The notes: generated from the sequence alone by a model not told the origin. Shown: positions 25,813-37,904, numbered from the stretch's first letter. The stretch is 64,000 nucleotides of DNA from Pyrenopolyporus hunteri (GCA_902806595.1 CADCXC010000005.1:868001-932000), one strand, 5' to 3'. Made by a program: numbers and translations.

Positions 25813-26979
25813 CGGCGTGTGGTACAAATCATCGAAGCGTATCACTTTATACGCTTGTCTACCGTAATAAGGTATAAGGTATGCGGACGGCGCTCGCGGG
25901 GATTATGTATAGACGGGAGGGGAGATTAGATTAGCGCTACGAGATGCAAGCTCGGGAAACTTTGCGTCCACATGATGATACCCTGATCTATACTTCTGTA
26001 GATGACGAGTACCTACCTGGTAATGAGAAGTGCTGATTTGCGAAAACCCAGGGGGCAGGGGATACCTACTGATCTGACGAATTCTTGTTTTGTGACTGGT
26101 CGTTTACATATGCACATGTATGTACAACAAGTGGCAGCCCATGGCGCGGAGTTCTCGTGCCCAGTCGTAGAGAGAAGCGGGAGATTTGGGACCACACACT
26201 TGCAAGAGATATGTATGCAGACTCGTGGGTAAGGGTATAATACCTTATTAGCTATCTACCCAAGCTACCAAGTAGGTGGTTTATATGGATGGCCAAGGGC
26301 TCGCCCGGGTGGGTACCGAGCTTACCACCTTACATAGCACCTACAGAGTTGGGTCAGGTGGAAGTTGGACGAGTTGATACCTGACTTGTGATACTCAATG
26401 TTGCATACTTCCAATGTTATACGACTTCCATGGTATTATATGGTACCTATTATACGTAGGAAGTACGCGGGTACGTCCGTACATGCCCTAAGTGCGCCAC
26501 GGGTAACACATCGGCAAACGGGACGAAGTCGACTGGTCAGGAGCGAGACATGACACGGAAAAGAGAAAGAGCTCGGCTGGATCGAAGGGCCGATCTCGGC
26601 GGCGGCGGGGTGGATTTCGGAGGCACGAAAAAAAGCAATTGAGACGCGGGGCAGCTTCTGTTAGTTAGGTAGGTAGTTACACCTAGCTTGCTTTTTCAAA
26701 TTGTTTGCTACGGCGCGAACAAGCCCCGACCGCCTTGCGTTAGGTTTTCTTTTTAGGTACCTTAACTACCCGTAGCCCGACGTGGTAGGTAGCGAGTATA
26801 TCATAGCTCGGCGGTCCCTAGAATCAACCTTATATTATACCTACCTTACCTACCTTACCTACCTTCTATCCGTCTACTCGCTTCCTCACTTCACTTACAT
26901 CGCTCAGGTGTATATACCACTTATATAACTCGCACTACTCCCATATCTACCTACTCATACGACCCAATTGACCTCCAAA
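25813..26979. other. Intergenic, upstream of LEU2
   Basis: No gene is seen. The last 300 bp, with TACC runs at 26840-26868 and pyrimidine-rich sequence towards the start codon, must include the LEU2 promoter. I could not identify a convincing CCGNNNNCGG Leu3-type site. Confidence 0.5.
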
Positions 26980-28508
26980 ATGGCCACGCACAACATTGTA
27001 GTCTTCGGCGGCGACCATAGCGGTCCTGAGGTTGTGGCCGAAGCTGTTAAGGTAAGTCGACAAACGGAGGGATGGGTAACACAACGGTGGAATGGCGGGT
27101 GTAGCATAACGGCCTCAATTGCAAGAACTATGCTAATATGTATATGGAAACGTTAGGTCATCAGAGCCGTTGAGGCTGCCAGCCCCTCCGCCGGCAAATT
27201 CAACCTGCAAAATCACTTATTAGGAGGCGTACGTCCCCCGAATTCCAACTGGCTCCCCGCCTCTTCGAGCTCCCTAGCAACCTCTTACCGCGCTCCCTTG
27301 GGCCGCCCCTACGTTCAAAAGAAGTAAAGAGAGAAGAGAGGGGAAGAGGAAAGAAAGAAAGGAGTCGACTGGCTAACGCGTATCGTAACGAAACTAATAG
27401 TGCTCGATCGACGCGCACGGCACCCCCCTCACCGACGAGGCCCTCGCGGCCGCCAAGTCGGCCGACGCCGTGCTCCTCGGCGCCATCGGCGGACCGGAAT
27501 GGGGCACGGGCGCGGTGCGTCCCGAGCAGGGGATCCTGAAGCTGCGCAAGGAGATGCAGACGTACGGGAACCTGCGGCCGTGCTTCTTCCCGTCCGAGTC
27601 GCTGGTCGGGTACTCGCCGCTCAAGGCCGAGGTCTGCCGCGGCACCAACTTCACCATCGTCCGCGAGCTCACGGGCGGCATCTACTTCGGCGAGCGCAAG
27701 GAGGCGCAGGACGGGGACGCCGACGCCACGGCCTGGGACACCGAGGTCTACTCCCGCGCCGAGATCGAGCGGGTCACGCGCCTGGCGGCGAACCTCGCGC
27801 TCGCGACGAGCCCGCCCGCGCCCGTGTGGAGCCTGGACAAGGCCAACGTGCTGGCGACCAGCCGGCTCTGGCGCAGGGTGGTGTCCGAGACCATGGCCCG
27901 CGAGTTCCCGCAGCTCCGGCTGCACCACCAGCTCATCGACAGCGCGGCCATGATCATGGTCAAGAACCCGCGCGGCCTCAACGGCGTCGTCGTCACGAGC
28001 AACCTGTTCGGCGACATCGTCAGCGACGAGGCCAGCGTCATCCCCGGCAGCATCGGCCTCAGCCCCAGCGCGAGCCTGAGCGGTATCCCCGACGGCAAGT
28101 CCAGGTGCAACGGCATCTACGAGCCGATCCACGGTTAGTTCCTATCTCCGACTTCATCCCTTTCTTTCTCTTTCTTTCTTTCTTTTCTTCTTTCTTTCTA
28201 TCTTTCTTTTCTTTCTGCCTTTTCTTTGTCTCGGTGTTTATATGCGGGCGCTGACACACGCGCTCCCTTAAGGCTCCGCACCGGACATCTCGGGCAAGGG
28301 CATTGTCAACCCCATCGGCACCATTCTCTCCGTCGCCATGATGTTCCGATACTCGCTGCGATTGCCGAAGGAGGCTGACGCCATCGAGACGGCGGTGAAG
28401 AACGTCCTCGATGGTGGTGTCAGGACAAAGGATCTCGGCGGCGAGGCTGGTACTAAGGCGACCGGCGACGCTATCGTCGCGGAGTTGACTAAGATCCTTA
28501 GGAGCTAG
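26980..28508 (+). CDS. LEU2: 3-Isopropylmalate dehydrogenase
   Basis: This enzyme oxidatively decarboxylates 3-isopropylmalate with NAD+ in leucine biosynthesis. Four exons, 26980-27051, 27157-27228, 27401-28133 and 28273-28508, encode 370 residues, the usual family length. Introns are 105, 172 and 139 nt with GTAAGT, GTACGT and GTTAGT donors. The start MATHNIVVFGGDHSGPEVVA carries the glycine-rich opening. Expected active-site motifs are present: arginines in GNLRPCFF and VRELTGG, the tyrosine of GGIYFGERKE, the lysine of LDKANVL, the metal-binding aspartates of NLFGDIVSDEAS, and the NAD-binding EPIHGSAPDISGKG that spans the third splice. Exon 3 is much GC-richer than its surroundings, which leaves a long antisense frame open. 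Intron 3 contains a TTTC-rich tract. The ATG at 26980 gives the family N-terminus; an in-frame TTG at 26968 is not a start. Confidence 0.97.
28157..28212. repeat. TTTC-rich polypyrimidine tract in LEU2 intron 3
   Basis: Repeated CTTT units occupy the middle of the 139-nt third intron, upstream of a GCTGAC branch-like site and the CTTAAG acceptor. Confidence 0.8.
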
Positions 28509-29157
28509 AGGGTTATCATCTGCTCTTAGTGATATAGGCTGGGCATTTTGAAGGGGGGATCTAGCGGTTAGGCTGGGTACACCTACGTTCGAAAATAGAA
28601 CTGGGAGGCAAAAAAAAAAAAGAAATAAAATAGTGCGCAAGTCCCATGACATGCTACGATGCGGTCAAACGCGGCGCAAAATCAAACGGCTTCAAATAAA
28701 TTTCGCAACCCGGCCCGACGGCTGGACTTCGTGTGAAGATAATGGCCGGTTTTGATTAGAAATTCTCCGATGAAGGAACAAGCATGTCACTTATTACCTA
28801 TTTCTACCTCGTTAGGTATAGTCAAACTCCAGATTCTTGACGCCCTTGGGCGTCGTAGTACTGGCCTAACGCCTCCTCTTTAAATGCAACCGAGACGCCA
28901 ATATATGCACGCATGCGATATCCATTCCTTTGTGCCGTATCTCGCGGAATCCCGTAGATATCGAAGCTCGAAGATGTCCCCGTTACGCATAGGTTCCTGT
29001 AGTAACTCTCCTTCCATCCTTCTCCAAATATCAGCGCGTCGCCGCCCCCCTTCCACCTCCCCCATCTCGGCATAATACCCAGATGAATAGGTACCTAGGT
29101 AGGTAGACAGGCGGGCCCCTCACCTCCCCGTCCCGCCCTATATACCTAGGTAGGTAC
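28509..29157. other. Spacer between convergent LEU2 and MED10
   Basis: This spacer holds the 3' regions of both genes. A 12-nt adenine run near 28610 and TACC/GGTA palindromes at about 29088-29105 and 29140-29156 are the only features. Short frames at 28822-29075 on both strands overlap each other and look spurious. Confidence 0.5.
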
Positions 29158-29754
29158 TCACCTCCTCGCCTTCGCCGTGTTCGCGAGCACCCTCGCGGCG
29201 TCGTCCCGCAGCTCGGGCATGGCGCGGTCCATCTCGGCGGCGAGCACGTCCCGGAAGGAGGCGAAGGCGCCCTCCTTGCCCCGCAGGAGCTGGTTGCCCC
29301 GCCGCACCAGCTCCACGAACTCCCGCGTGTAGATGTCCGGGTTCCGCCCGTTGTCCACGTACTGCACCAGCTCCGGCGGCACCCGCGGCAGCGCGGGCCG
29401 CCGCCCGTCCGTCGCCCGCGCGTGGATCGATTGCAGGTTCGAGGATAAGGTGCGCAGTTCCGAGGCTAGGACGTCCCGCGAGGGGCGGCTGGTGGGGTTG
29501 CTGCTGCTGCTGCTGCTGGAGGTAGAAGTGGAGGGCGGCGCGGTGGAGGAGGATGAGGATGGCGTGGTGGTGGCGTCGTAGTTGGTCACTTGGACCATGA
29601 GGTTCGTGAGGGTTTGGATGGTGTCTTTGAGCTGCTCTGGAAGGGGGACGGTGGGTTAGTGCTTGGTTGCTTCGCTGGTTGTTCGTTTGTCTTGGGGACG
29701 GAGGGAGGGCTTACGCTCGAGGGCGTCGTGGTCGACGCGGGTCATGGGCGCCAT
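29158..29754 (-). CDS. MED10: Mediator complex subunit 10
   Basis: Med10 (Nut2) is a middle-module subunit of Mediator, which links activators to RNA polymerase II. Two exons on the minus strand, 29715-29754 and 29158-29636, are joined over a 78-nt intron (GTAAGC donor, CACTAACC branch, TTCCAG acceptor) in phase 1. The product is 172 residues. The spliced start MAPMTRVDHDALEQQLKDTI and QTLTNLMVQVTNYDA is the family N-terminus. The diagnostic core PPELVQYVDNGRNPDIYTRE, then FVELVRRGNQLLRGKEGAF, lies at about residues 104-142. A Ser/Thr-rich linker separates the two parts. Reading the large exon alone would start at an internal Met and lose 26 residues. The stop codon overlaps a GTGAGT motif, noted as a finding. 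Confidence 0.95.
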
Positions 29755-30540
29755 GGTGTATGTATGTGGATGTCTGGTCGTTATATGCTTGGTTGTAATT
29801 CGTGCCTTTAGGCTTGGGTGCGATAATCGTGAGCGCTCTGAAGATGCGGGCGTTGCCGAGTTCTCGGGTCGAGATGCAATGCTCGTTTATGTGATGTAAG
29901 ACGGAAGCTTGAGGATTTAGTGGATGGACAGGGGAGAAATGGGGGGTCGCATTTATGGCTAGGGGTGTAACGCTAGGTCAGTATACACAGCCAATCAGGT
30001 GTGTTTATTTTACCCCGGATTTTAATCATCGTAAGGTACCTTGGTACATAGGTACAACCGCGCCATTAAATGCTCCCCATTAGACCTCAACCATCACTTA
30101 TACATCAACAACTCACAATGGAACCAGTCTCATGATACCTATCTACCTATCGAACTAACCATATTACGATGCTTCATGCTATATATTATTGCTAGATCAC
30201 CACCTTCGAAAATCAACTTATTTGCGGCATCCGGGATGTCACGACAAGCATGCCGGTGCGGTAGGGATAGCCACGGTTAGCTTATAACATCATGTTTTGC
30301 TATCCAAACCCAAGACCATATAAACAGTAATTACGCATTATCAAAACATTAGGTATCATTAGTATGAATGGATGTAATTGCTATACACTGATACGTCACC
30401 CACGAGTTTCTGTCACCTCCCAATGACGCTACAAAATTTAACTCTAGGTATTCTTATTCCCTTCGAGCAATAACTCACTACAATCTAACACTATCCAACC
30501 CTATCCTATTCTCTAATATACTAACCACCCCAGCCATCAC
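29755..30540. other. Spacer between MED10 and the LIM-type gene
   Basis: This region contains the MED10 promoter and the 3' flank of the next minus-strand gene. It is AT-rich from 30050 to 30540 and has no convincing reading frame. Confidence 0.5.
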
Positions 30541-32285
30541 CTACCCCCTCCCGCCCAAAACCCTCATCAACTCGCTCTGCAAACCCGACCTCTTCCTCGC
30601 GCTCCTCGCATCCACCACCTCCCCCGTCCCCAGCACAACCTGCCCGCTCCGCCCGCCCCCCTCAGGCGACGGCGTGCGGTCCCGGTCGAGGATACTCCAG
30701 ATCTGCCGCCCGTCGCCCACGCCCCTGTCCCTCCTGCGACCCGGCACCGCCGCGCTCGGGTTATTCGCCTCCGCGTTCGACGGCTGGATAGGTCTATATA
30801 GATTGATGAACTCCCGGGACTGCGCGGGCGGCGTCCGCCGGACGTAGCGCTGCAGGTGCGCCACGACCTGGTCGGCTAGCGGTGACGGGGAGCGGCCGCT
30901 CGGCCGCGCTTCCCGCGTGGGGCCTGGGCCTACTGCCTTGTTGCCGGGTCTCGCGCTCTTCTTCTTCTTCTAGGCGAGAGGCGATGGTTGGCGGGGCGCG
31001 AACGGTGTGCGGTTGCGGGGGGACAGATCCTCGTGTGGATTGGGCGGCGCGAGGGGTTCGCATTTTGCGGACTTGGGACTGGTTGATTTGGACTGGGCGA
31101 TTCGTGACGATGGGCGCCTGAGAGGTTCATCGAGCACGAAGGAAGGACCCTTGAGGGCTTTAATGGTCGACTCCGTGAGGTTGCTGAATTCTGGGCTGGG
31201 AGGCACAGGACGGCGGGGAGAAGGTCGTGGAGTCGTGGCGGAATGAGAGGGATCCTGCGGAAAACTTGTGGGACAGACGGTATACGACTCAAGCAAGGGA
31301 TTTTTGGTTGTCATAATAGGGTTAGGAGGGAAGTATTCGTCAAGGATAGAATGAGGTCGGGGTTTAGACCGCCGACGAAGGTCTCGCTGGCTCGGGAGCC
31401 ATTGCATCCATTTAGGAATCGGTTTCGTAGGACTAGGTTTGAAAGAAGGCTCACCGAAGGGGTCGAAAATCGAGACGTAGATGACAGAGTCTAGGGGGAC
31501 AACGCAATCTCCGCCGTCCTCGCCTGACTCTCCCGAACCGCTTTGAGCGCCATCGACTGGTGGGTGGGAGGTATGTGAAGTATATATCTGGCCGTGACTA
31601 GACAATCGTGAGGGGCTTGGGAGTGGTGGATTCTGCATATATGTAAGTCCCATTTACACGACGTTATCCCTATCGACATCCCTACCGACATCCCACTCAC
31701 CTGGACATCTTTCGAGACCGCAGACGGGACCCTCCTGATCTCGCCAACAGCCCATTTACTCATCTGCCCCTCCCTCCTCCTCTCCCACCTCAGCCGAGCT
31801 AACCCTCCATCAGTCTTCTCCACTCTCCGCAACGCATTCCGCACCACCTTCTCCCGATCCACACGATCGATCCCGCACTCGACGACACAATTCGCACAAG
31901 CCGGGACGTCCGAGATTTCCCTTCCAGCCCTCCCCCTTCCCGTTTCCTCTCCCTCCCCCTTACCCCCAATCTCCCCCCCATCCTCCTCAAACAACTCCCC
32001 CACCCCCGGCGCCGTAACCACCTTCCTACTCCCGCAGAACAAGCAGCCATAGCACGCGCGGTGCCAGAAGCACCAGCCCAGACTGACGCACTCGTCGGCG
32101 CGCACCACGAGCTCGCCGCAGGCCCAGCACACGGCGAGGTCGACGAGCCCGTGGTAGCAGGGGTCGCAGGCCAGGCGCGCGGAGCGGCCCAGGACGCGCG
32201 GCGGGCCGCGCGAGAGGTGCCAGCAGAAGGTGCAGGTGAAGAGGTTTGGATGTGGGTGCGGTGGTGGGTGGGTGGGCGATGACAT
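30541..32285 (-). CDS. LIM-type zinc-binding protein with an in-frame stop
   Basis: LIM domains mediate protein-protein contacts; the partner here is unknown. Exon 1 (31701-32285) joins a second exon at 31632 over a 68-nt intron (GTGAGT...ATGCAG, phase 0). Zinc ligands are plentiful near the N-terminus: C18/C21, C40/C43, then a LIM-like set C53/C56, H75/C78, C81/C84 and, after a long acidic Gly/Glu-rich insertion, C130/C133. The motif VCWACGELVVRADECVSLGW with CFWHRACYGCLFCG matches a fungal LIM family I have seen. After the domain the protein is Pro/Ser/Arg-rich. Exon 2 meets an in-frame TAG at 30970-30972. This gives 415 residues, yet the same frame continues open to 30541 with SELMRVLGGRG at the end, resembling the family C-terminus. 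Either the stop is real, giving truncation, or an unrecognised intron removes it. Confidence 0.75.
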
Positions 32286-33097
32286 CGCGGGGGTTGGTTA
32301 GGAGGTATTGATATCGGTATTTATGTTGGGTAGAAGGCGATAAAAGAATACTGGTTTGCTTCGGGGGTAAGTTGTACTAGGATAGTGATGAGTTAGACCA
32401 GCTAGGTAGGTAGGTAAACCTGTTGTAAGGGCTCGCCTACATCTATAATATTTCAATAATGCTGATATGCCTTCATGTATTACAGGTTTAACTTAGGTAT
32501 GAGGAAGTTTACCCTGATGCTACGACAGCTAAGAAAAGGGGAAGTCCCTAAAACCCTCTAGTAAGGAGAGAAAAGGGAAAGGGAGGGAAGTTACAAGTCA
32601 CCCAATAGACTTACTATCCACGTTTACTCGCACAGCTGCAAGAACTATAGTAACTGCAAAGCGTCATAGTCATCATTAGCCTATCCGTAGAACCTATGGA
32701 CCTTCCAACTAATGTCGGGATGCCAATTAATCGATCAACCAGCCAACGCCCTTACTCCATGTGTGCCACCTCTCCGTCGTGGAGCTTCCGGTTTATCTTA
32801 GCCGTACAAAAACCATTCGTAAGCCCCTTATGCGATAGAAATCGATCGATGCGAATGAGAAAGAAAAATTTGCCAAGTTCGCCTAAGAGGAGCGACGGCA
32901 GAAGTTGTAATTTACACGTATCTCGGATTTCCGAGACGATCCCTTATTACGCCACCATGCATCTGCCGTAACAATCTGGAATGCAGATGCCTTGAGGAAT
33001 GATTCTGAGAGCATAAGTCACTGCGTATTGCGAAGCGTCGTAATTCGTTCCATAGCGCCAATATATCGATACCGACGAGCGCCTAGTATTACATCCA
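32286..33097. other. Spacer upstream of the LIM-type gene
   Basis: This region contains the promoter of the LIM-type gene and the 3' flank of the next minus-strand gene. A small GGTA run lies at 32404-32416. I see no gene in it. Confidence 0.5.
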
Positions 33098-35282
33098 TCA
33101 CTTTCGGACCTTGGGTCGAGCAAGCATGTTCAGTCGGCTGAGACTGAGGCCGCCCTTCTTCTTCTTTTGCGGGCTTGGGGTAGGAGCCGTCCCGCCGAGT
33201 TTCTTCGTCGGCGATTCTTGACCTAGTAGTCGGGGCGCGACAAGAGCGTGTCCTTCGGCCGTCTGCGGGTTCTTTCGTAGCTTCTTCGCAGCGCGCTTGC
33301 TGCCCTCATCCTCTTCCGCTTCCTCTTCATCCCAACTGGCCCTGTGTCTCTTCTTGTTCGACATGCCGTGAGGAATACCAGATCCTACCGAGGGATCCGC
33401 GTTCTCCTTGTTAGGAGATGCCTCAGATGGGCCCGGGAAGCTACCAGGCATCCGGCTGGTGGGAAGAACGGAATTGCGAACGTGACGAACGCTGGACTGG
33501 CCGGCCGCGCCACCAAACCCGTTGGGAGAGGTGCTGTCAAACCGGATGGTATGGTCGCTGCGGAAGGTAAAAGTTCCAGGGACCGACTCGGGGATGTGTG
33601 CCTCGGTCGGCTTCTCAGTTTCCTCATTGACATCTCGGCAATAGGCCGAGAGATCGGGGTACGTAACTTCACCTTCGGAAGCTTTATTTTCGATCGGCTT
33701 ATCAGTGGTAGAACCACCAAATCGAATGTGGGGGACGGCTTTCGAGCGTGGGATGCTCGACTTGACGGGTGACGGAGAATCTAGTTCCGCAATAGCTCGT
33801 TTAACCATGGGCGTGAAATTCACATGTCGCTCAAGCTTTCGCCCGGGAGTGGTAAGCGGCGCGCGAGGTAGCTCCTCGTCAACAGTTTCGTGGAGAGATG
33901 TCTTCGAGGAAGACGTGGTAGATTGAGGGATATGGGATTTGGATTTGGACCCGCCGATCTGTCTCTTGAGGATCGACTTGACTCTATCAAATCGACCGGG
34001 CGTCTGGACGTGAGTCGGGTTCTTGTCCGCATTAAGGCTATCCGAGGTCGCAGTCTTCTTCAAAGCGCTAAAGCTTATCTTGCTAGAGGTCCGGGCTAGG
34101 CTAGCTAGGTCCGTCTTGCTCGAGGATTTGGCAAGACCACCAAGATCAGGCTTGCCGATAGACTTGAGCGACGGTGTGGGGATCTTCGTGCTATTAGCAC
34201 GGGCGAGCGATGATTTGGTTGGGGTCATAAGATTGGTGATAGCCTGCGGGCGGGGAATGTTGGTCTGAGCCGAGTCGTTGCCGCTGCTCTTGGGTCGAGG
34301 AATGAAACTTCCATCCCGTGAAACGGGACGCAGAGCGGACACGTCGTCCTCGATTCTCTGTCTAGCTCGCTTGACGGGAGATTCTGGTTGCTCCTGTTGC
34401 TTCTCGGGGGCGCTTGGCACTGGGCGGGTAGAAGATTTCTTGGATCGCGTAGAATCGGGCTCGTCAAGGTTTGCCTTCGACTGGCTGCGCTTAAGGCTTC
34501 CCTTCACAGGAGTAAAGCGACCGGGAGCAGCGCGGAACGCCGAAGGGTGGTTTTCGATAGAATCCATCTTCTTAAATTCGGCCATGTGAACGGCGCTGAA
34601 GCGACCCGCCTTGCCTTTGGCTTGGCGGATCCTGCGTCCGTCGTTGGACGCGGCCTCCTCCAGCTTCTCTTGCTCAAGCTTGGCGGCCAGTCCGACCTTG
34701 ATTTTTGCAGCCTCCTCGCGGATCCCCTCCATCATCTTCTTAGCTGCGGGAGTTAGCCCCTCGTCGCCCTTGCGAGCGATGTTAGTATAGCGGAAAGTGA
34801 AGTCTGAAGACGGCATGGGAGTCTTGGAGGGGGTGGCCTGGATTGCCGCAGAAATCTCGGCTTTCTTGGTGTAGTCAATGTCGGTGAATCCAAGCTTGAG
34901 GCCTGACGAAGGCGCGGCGGTAGTTGGGTGAACCTTGCTGGGATGCATCTCGGACATCGGTAACTTAACCGGAGTGGCTAAGGCTGGGGTAGCGGGTTGA
35001 GGCATCGGAGAAGATGCGATGGTCTCGAGGCTTTGGGCAGCCTGCTTCGAGGGTGTTGCGGAGTATTCATCGCGCTCCAATAGAGAACCTAATTGAGGCG
35101 CTGGCGAGGCGGTGTTTTTCTATTAAAGGAGGGCGTTAGCCTTGTTTCCTCGACGAAAGTGATGCTTCTAGCTATGAGGTGCGGCGCGAAGCTCAAGGCG
35201 GTGTGAACCGAAGGGAAGGAAACAAGCCAGCGTGTTTACTTACCTTGGAAGCGCTCGCGATGCGAGCTGAGCGACGCGCCAT
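33098..35282 (-). CDS. Basic, largely disordered protein, probably nuclear; family not named
   Basis: Two exons on the minus strand, 35244-35282 and 33098-35119, are joined over a 124-nt intron with GTAAGT donor, GGCTAACG branch and AATAG acceptor. They encode 686 residues. The start MARRSARIASASK joins KNTASPAPQLGSLLERDEYS. A frame that opens at 35080 uses TTG and is internal. The protein is rich in Ser, Lys, Pro and Arg. It has a helical region (GIREEAAKIKVGLAAKLEQE), a HMAEFKKMDSI motif, repeated GRFTPVKGSLKRS and GRFDRVKSILKR elements, and basic clusters (NKKRHR, KRAAKKLRKN, QKKKKGG) suited to nuclear import. The FKKM-S-I motif plus GSLKR-type elements recall NuSAP-like spindle proteins. 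That comparison is from memory and weak. No catalytic domain is seen. The gene is divergent from the epoxide hydrolase. Confidence 0.85.
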
Positions 35283-36450
35283 GGCGAAGTGATAGTGCCT
35301 TCAGTACGATGTGAGTGATGCACAAGTTGATTGAATAGATCTTGTTCAAGCGATTGGGCTATGGAGCCAACAATATGCCAGTGTTTAGGTATGATGATGA
35401 AATTAAAGGGAGTTGTGGGGGAGAGAGAAGGGAACTGACATCAGAATTGTTTACTCGGGGGAAAGTCAACAAATTGTTTTCGGAAAGTGTGGCACTGGCC
35501 AAGTCAGTCTACGCTTAGCCGCATTGGAGCTGGTGGTCTGGGCCCTGATGAGATCCGTGCGTTCGGTAGCGACCGTCCCAGGCAACTGCCTAATAGGTAC
35601 CTACCACCTACTATGCAGTGGTATGTACACAATTTACAGTGGGTTGACGCCCCCTATGACATCTTATCGCATCAACCCTCAAAATGATCACCATCCCATC
35701 GCATGTTTTTTCCCTCTTTCAACTTTCACTTGTCCGCAACGACAAGCCTCCATTATCTATGTAGTAGGTACGTGCATACACACGTAAATCTGTCTATCCC
35801 CGTACTCTAATCACGAGACCGCTTTGGCTACCACCTGTGTCTTAAGATGGTCATCAGTCGGGTATACTGAACGAGAATACGCTATACACATGCGCAAGGA
35901 GTTCTATGGACATTTCTCAATTCCAGCCGTGTTCCGCTATACGCAGTTATGTTATGTCCACTGTCGATCCCCGCATCTTCTTTCTATTCGCCAGCTCCTC
36001 ACTAAAGCGATAATTCAAACCGCTACCTTCTACCGACTACGGGTACGAAAGCGAAAGCGAATCATCTTCAGAGTGCCTAGACGAAACTGTTACGCTGTCG
36101 CCTAGGCGAAGATGCATCCTGCATGCGGCTGGTAATTCTACGTACACCACAGCCTATAGAATTACAGTGACCGTCGTCCTACGCCCTTTTGCGACGTCAT
36201 TAGTGCGCCTTACAGATCCTCCTATAGCGGCCTGCAACTCTAATCCAATATCCCGGCGTATAGCATTTGTCATCCAGTTGATGTCTGGCTGTGCTGTTGT
36301 AATATAAATTAAAGCTTCGGTGTTACGGGTGGTGATGTATCTCGAAGTTCAATATCCTTTTACCATTCATTAGGATTTAGGTAATCCGAATAGCTTCTGA
36401 CCGTCTTGATAACACACCTATCAAATCGACTTATCTCATAGCCGCCCACA
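35283..36450. promoter_or_regulatory. Divergent intergenic region
   Basis: This 1.17 kb separates the start of the basic nuclear protein gene (minus strand) from the epoxide hydrolase (plus strand), so it should hold both promoters. Frames at 35413-35787 and 35824-36105 lack protein character. I see no clear TATA box. Confidence 0.45.
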
Positions 36451-37904
36451 ATGGCAGATATTAAGCCGTATACTATCGCAGTCGACGACCAGCAAATAAA
36501 TGACTTGAAGACTAGATTGTCTTTAGCCAAATTTCCCGATGAGCTTGACGGAGCGGGATGGGATAGTGAGTATATCTCAAGTAGTTAATCGCCTAGCTTC
36601 GCACTCTAGCACATAAATGAACGAGGGATCGGTCCTCCTCTAAAACGACGAAATCAATCGAAGCTTACATACGAGTTCGTCGGCACATCGTAACGACAAT
36701 GGCTGATCCTGATTCTTGTAGTGGGAAGCCCCCTGGCCGACGTCAAAAGACTGACGAAGTACTGGCTCGAGTCGTACGACTGGAGAAAGGCGGAGAAGGA
36801 GTTGAATGGCGTACCGCACTTCGTCACTAAGATCCAGTGCGATGGATTCGACCCTTTGGCGATCCACTTCATTCACGTCCGTAGCAAGGTCAAAGGAGCA
36901 ATTCCTCTGCTGTTCATTCATGGTTGGCCAGGTCACTTCCAGGAGGTCCTAAAGATATTGAAGCCTCTGACCGAAGACGGTGATGGCGTCAAGCAGCCGG
37001 CGTTTGACGTCGTCGCGCCATCATTGCCGAATTTTGGGTTCTCGGAGGGCCCGAAGAAAAGGGGCTTCGCCTTGGAACAGTACGCCGAAACTGTGAACAA
37101 GCTCATGTTAAAATTGGGATATGAAGAATATATCGCACAAGGAGGTGAGTTTTAAAATTTCCATATACGTACAGTAGGCACAAGTTATTGACCTATGATA
37201 TAGGTGATTGGGGATGCCACATTGGCAGAGTGCTCGCGCACCTGTATCCGAAATACTGTAAAGCAACACACCTGAACATGGTTTCCGCCGCTCCCCCGAC
37301 CTTCTCTAAGAACCCGATTCTCGCTCTCCAGCATACCCTAGTGCCCTACAGCCAGCGAGAACGAGACGGCCTGGCCCGTTCTAACTGGTTCAACAGAGAA
37401 GGCAAGGGGTATAGCTTAGAGCAGTCTACCAAGCCGCAGACCCTCGGGTATGGGCTGGCAGATAGTCCGGTGGCTTGTCTAGCCTGGATCTATGAGAAGC
37501 TTCACGACTGGTCGGACGCGTACCCCTGGACGGACGAGGAAGTCTGCACCTGGATCAGCATCTACTGGTTCAGTACAGCAGGGCCCGCCGCCAGCGTTAG
37601 GATCTACTACGAGTCGGCCCACAACGTCGACGGCAGGAAGGACAAATTGGGGTTTCAAAAGCTCGCATCGTGGTCGCCGGGCGTGAAGCTTGGCTTCAGC
37701 CACTTTCCTATGGATATACACGTGCAGCCCAGCACGTGGGTGCGTACTCTAGGAAATGTAGTCTATGAGAAAGTGCATGATAGTGGCGGCCACTTCGCCG
37801 CCTGGGAGCGGCCGGACGATATCGTCACCGATGTCAGGGAGATGTTTGGGAAAGGGGGTGGCGCCTTTGGTGTCGTCAAAGGTGCCACGGGATATACTTC
37901 GTAA
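36451..37904 (+). CDS. Epoxide hydrolase, alpha/beta-hydrolase with N-terminal EHN region
   Basis: The enzyme adds water to epoxides to give diols, usually for detoxification or secondary metabolism. Three exons, 36451-36565, 36722-37144 and 37204-37904, encode 412 residues, the normal length for the microsomal-type family. Introns are 156 nt (GTGAGT...GGCTGATCC...TGTAG) and 59 nt (GTGAGT...ATATAG). The N-terminal EHN segment (DELDGAGWDMGSPLADVKRL) is completed across the first splice. The oxyanion motif HGWPG is at residues 105-109. The nucleophile is Asp181 in GGDWG, formed across the second splice, and the catalytic histidine is His376 in DSGGHFAAWERPDD. There is no signal peptide or clear membrane anchor, so a cytosolic form is likely. 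No biosynthetic neighbour genes are present, so a detoxification role is a guess. Confidence 0.95.

Noticed and set aside
27200..28132. A 310-codon open frame antisense to LEU2
   Set aside because: It mirrors the very GC-rich LEU2 exon 3, is dominated by Arg/Ala/Gly/Asp, and has no domain. It is a by-product of codon bias on the real gene.
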